A stretch of DNA of 6,969 nucleotides from Desulfobacula sp. (GTDB taxonomy: Bacteria; Desulfobacterota; Desulfobacteria; Desulfobacterales; Desulfobacteraceae). The stretch lies in the NCBI GenBank assembly GCA_029940235.1, contig JAOZRI010000118.1:1-6969 (forward strand), in the 5' to 3' direction. The translations under genes were made by a program, and so were the position numbers. Below the pieces are notes generated by a model. It worked only from the letters and a program-made list of their open reading frames with translations. It did no database searches and had not been told where the DNA came from. Of the stretch, positions 6,265-6,969 are shown one piece after another (the first letter of the stretch is position 1; the number at the start of each line of letters is the position of its first letter).

Positions 6265-6412
6265 TGTTTAAACGACAATTCACCCATCTACTGCGTTGCT
6301 GCAAAATTTTGCAATCCTCATGTACTCATGTACACTCCGGTTTCAAAATTGCATGCATGCGCATCTCTTCGAGCCTTGCTCCTTATATATGGGCAAATTG
6401 CCACTTAAACAC
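6264..6412. repeat. imperfect palindromic element (~149 bp) between hmcA and hmcB
   Basis: The ends form inverted repeats: 6264-6287 (GTGTTTAAACGACAATTC...) against 6389-6412, pairing at 19 of 24 positions. Inside are a perfect 14-bp palindrome TGCAAAATTTTGCA (6300-6313), a central GTAC-TCAT-GTAC (6322-6333), and a second inner arm pairing roughly 6300-6325 with 6330-6353. The transcript could fold into a long broken hairpin. The left end begins on the last base of the hmcA stop codon. It resembles the short dispersed palindromic intergenic repeats (REP/MITE-like) of many proteobacterial genomes, and I have a general memory of similar 'ctactgcgttgctg' elements in Desulfobacterales, but one copy in this window cannot prove dispersal. 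An ORF running through it (6264-6446) is judged spurious. Confidence 0.75.
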
Positions 6413-6458
6413 AGATAGTTATAAGTATGCTGAATATTTTAAGTAACGAGGTAAATAT

Positions 6459-6969
6459 ATGTCCATAACACGAAGAAAATTTTTAGGATGGATGGGAGCA
6501 GCCGGTGTTGGAACAACAATAGGTAAAGGCCAGGCCCATGCATCTTCTGGAAAAGAGTTTGCAGGCTACCCAGACAGCTTTGGAGTTCTCCATGATGAGA
6601 CAAGATGTGTAGGATGTCGATCATGTGAAGAAGCCTGTAATAAGGTCAATAAGCTGCCTGAACCTGAAAAACCATTTAAAGATGAATCAGTTTTAAATGA
6701 AAAACGCAGGCCAGATGAAGATTCATATACTGTTGTTAATAAATATGAGACTTCAAAAGGAGCACGGTTTAGAAAAATTCAGTGCAACCACTGCCTTGAA
6801 CCGGCATGTGCTTCTGTATGCTTTGTTACTGCTTTTTCAAAACAGCCTTCCGGTGCTGTTGTATATGACCCAACCGTGTGCGTAGGATGCAGATACTGTA
6901 TGATGGCATGCCCATTTGAAGTTCCTGCATATCAATATGATGATGCTTTTACTCCAGAAGTTGTAAAAT
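6459..6969 (+). CDS. hmcB: HmcB-like Tat-exported [4Fe-4S] ferredoxin subunit, 3' end cut by the window
   Basis: 170 codons are visible and the frame is open at the right edge. The N-terminus has a twin-arginine motif, TRRKFL (4-9), then a hydrophobic stretch to about residue 22 and a possible cleavage at AHA (26-28), so the folded, cluster-loaded protein should be exported. Three cysteine groups are visible: C50-x2-C53-x2-C56-x3-C60, C109-x2-C112-x4-C117-x3-C121 and C141-x2-C144-x2-C147-x3-C151. This is the order in DmsB/NrfC/HmcB-type multi-cluster ferredoxins, whose fourth group would lie further on. Following a 16-haem HmcA, the best call is HmcB, the periplasmic iron-sulfur subunit passing electrons between HmcA and the membrane subunits. 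GAGG (6448-6451) lies seven bases before the ATG. The homologous ferredoxin subunit of a related (Nhc- or Tmc-type) complex is an alternative, but the haem count of its partner favours Hmc. Confidence 0.9.
   Translation, partial: MSITRRKFLGWMGAAGVGTTIGKGQAHASSGKEFAGYPDSFGVLHDETRCVGCRSCEEACNKVNKLPEPEKPFKDESVLNEKRRPDEDSYTVVNKYETSKGARFRKIQCNHCLEPACASVCFVTAFSKQPSGAVVYDPTVCVGCRYCMMACPFEVPAYQYDDAFTPEVVK

Noticed and set aside
6264..6446. A 60-codon plus-strand ORF with a GTG start after hmcA
   Set aside because: It begins on the hmcA stop codon, has no ribosome site, and lies almost entirely within the palindromic element; the composition reflects the repeat, not a protein.
1..6969. CRISPR array, tRNA, rRNA, transposase or phage genes
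   Set aside because: No regular spaced repeats, cloverleaf-like segments, or recombinase/transposase motifs were seen on either strand.

Overview
The window looks like part of an energy-metabolism region from an anaerobic, sulfate-reducing bacterium, most likely of the Desulfobacterales (Desulfobacter/Desulfobacula/Desulfobacterium type). The reasons are a sixteen-haem periplasmic cytochrome followed by a Tat-exported ferredoxin-like subunit (the start of an Hmc redox complex), an NfnAB-type electron-bifurcating transhydrogenase, and an ApbE plus NqrM-like pair typical of Na+-NQR loci. The DNA is AT-rich, with strong Shine-Dalgarno sites. The taxonomic call is inference.

Layout. 1-1117 (+): the end of an operon, with an ApbE flavin transferase (its N-terminus is cut by the window edge) overlapping by ATGA a 46-residue NqrM-like membrane protein; the Nqr structural genes probably lie to the left. 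1118-1308: a short spacer and a perfect 10-bp bidirectional terminator between convergent genes. 1309-1770 (-): a ferritin-like/rubrerythrin-type di-iron protein. 1850-1879: a 10-bp hairpin. 1895-4259 (-): nfnA then nfnB, separated by an unusual 133-bp hairpin-rich spacer. 4260-4728: a 469-bp AT-rich divergent intergenic region with a possible pair of back-to-back promoters sharing a -35 box, and three tandem octamers just before hmcA. 4729-6264 (+): hmcA with 16 CxxCH motifs. 6264-6412: a ~149-bp imperfect palindromic element starting on the last base of the hmcA stop codon. 6459-end (+): hmcB, cut by the right edge.

How it fits together (inference from family knowledge). NQR links NADH to quinone and sodium pumping. 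NfnAB links NADH, NADPH and ferredoxin by flavin-based bifurcation. Hmc links the periplasmic cytochrome c pool to the membrane and the cytoplasmic side. The window is thus a cluster of electron-routing modules. I saw no CRISPR array, tRNA, rRNA, transposase or phage gene, and no convincing undescribed multi-gene system. The most unusual non-coding feature is the palindromic element inside the hmc operon.
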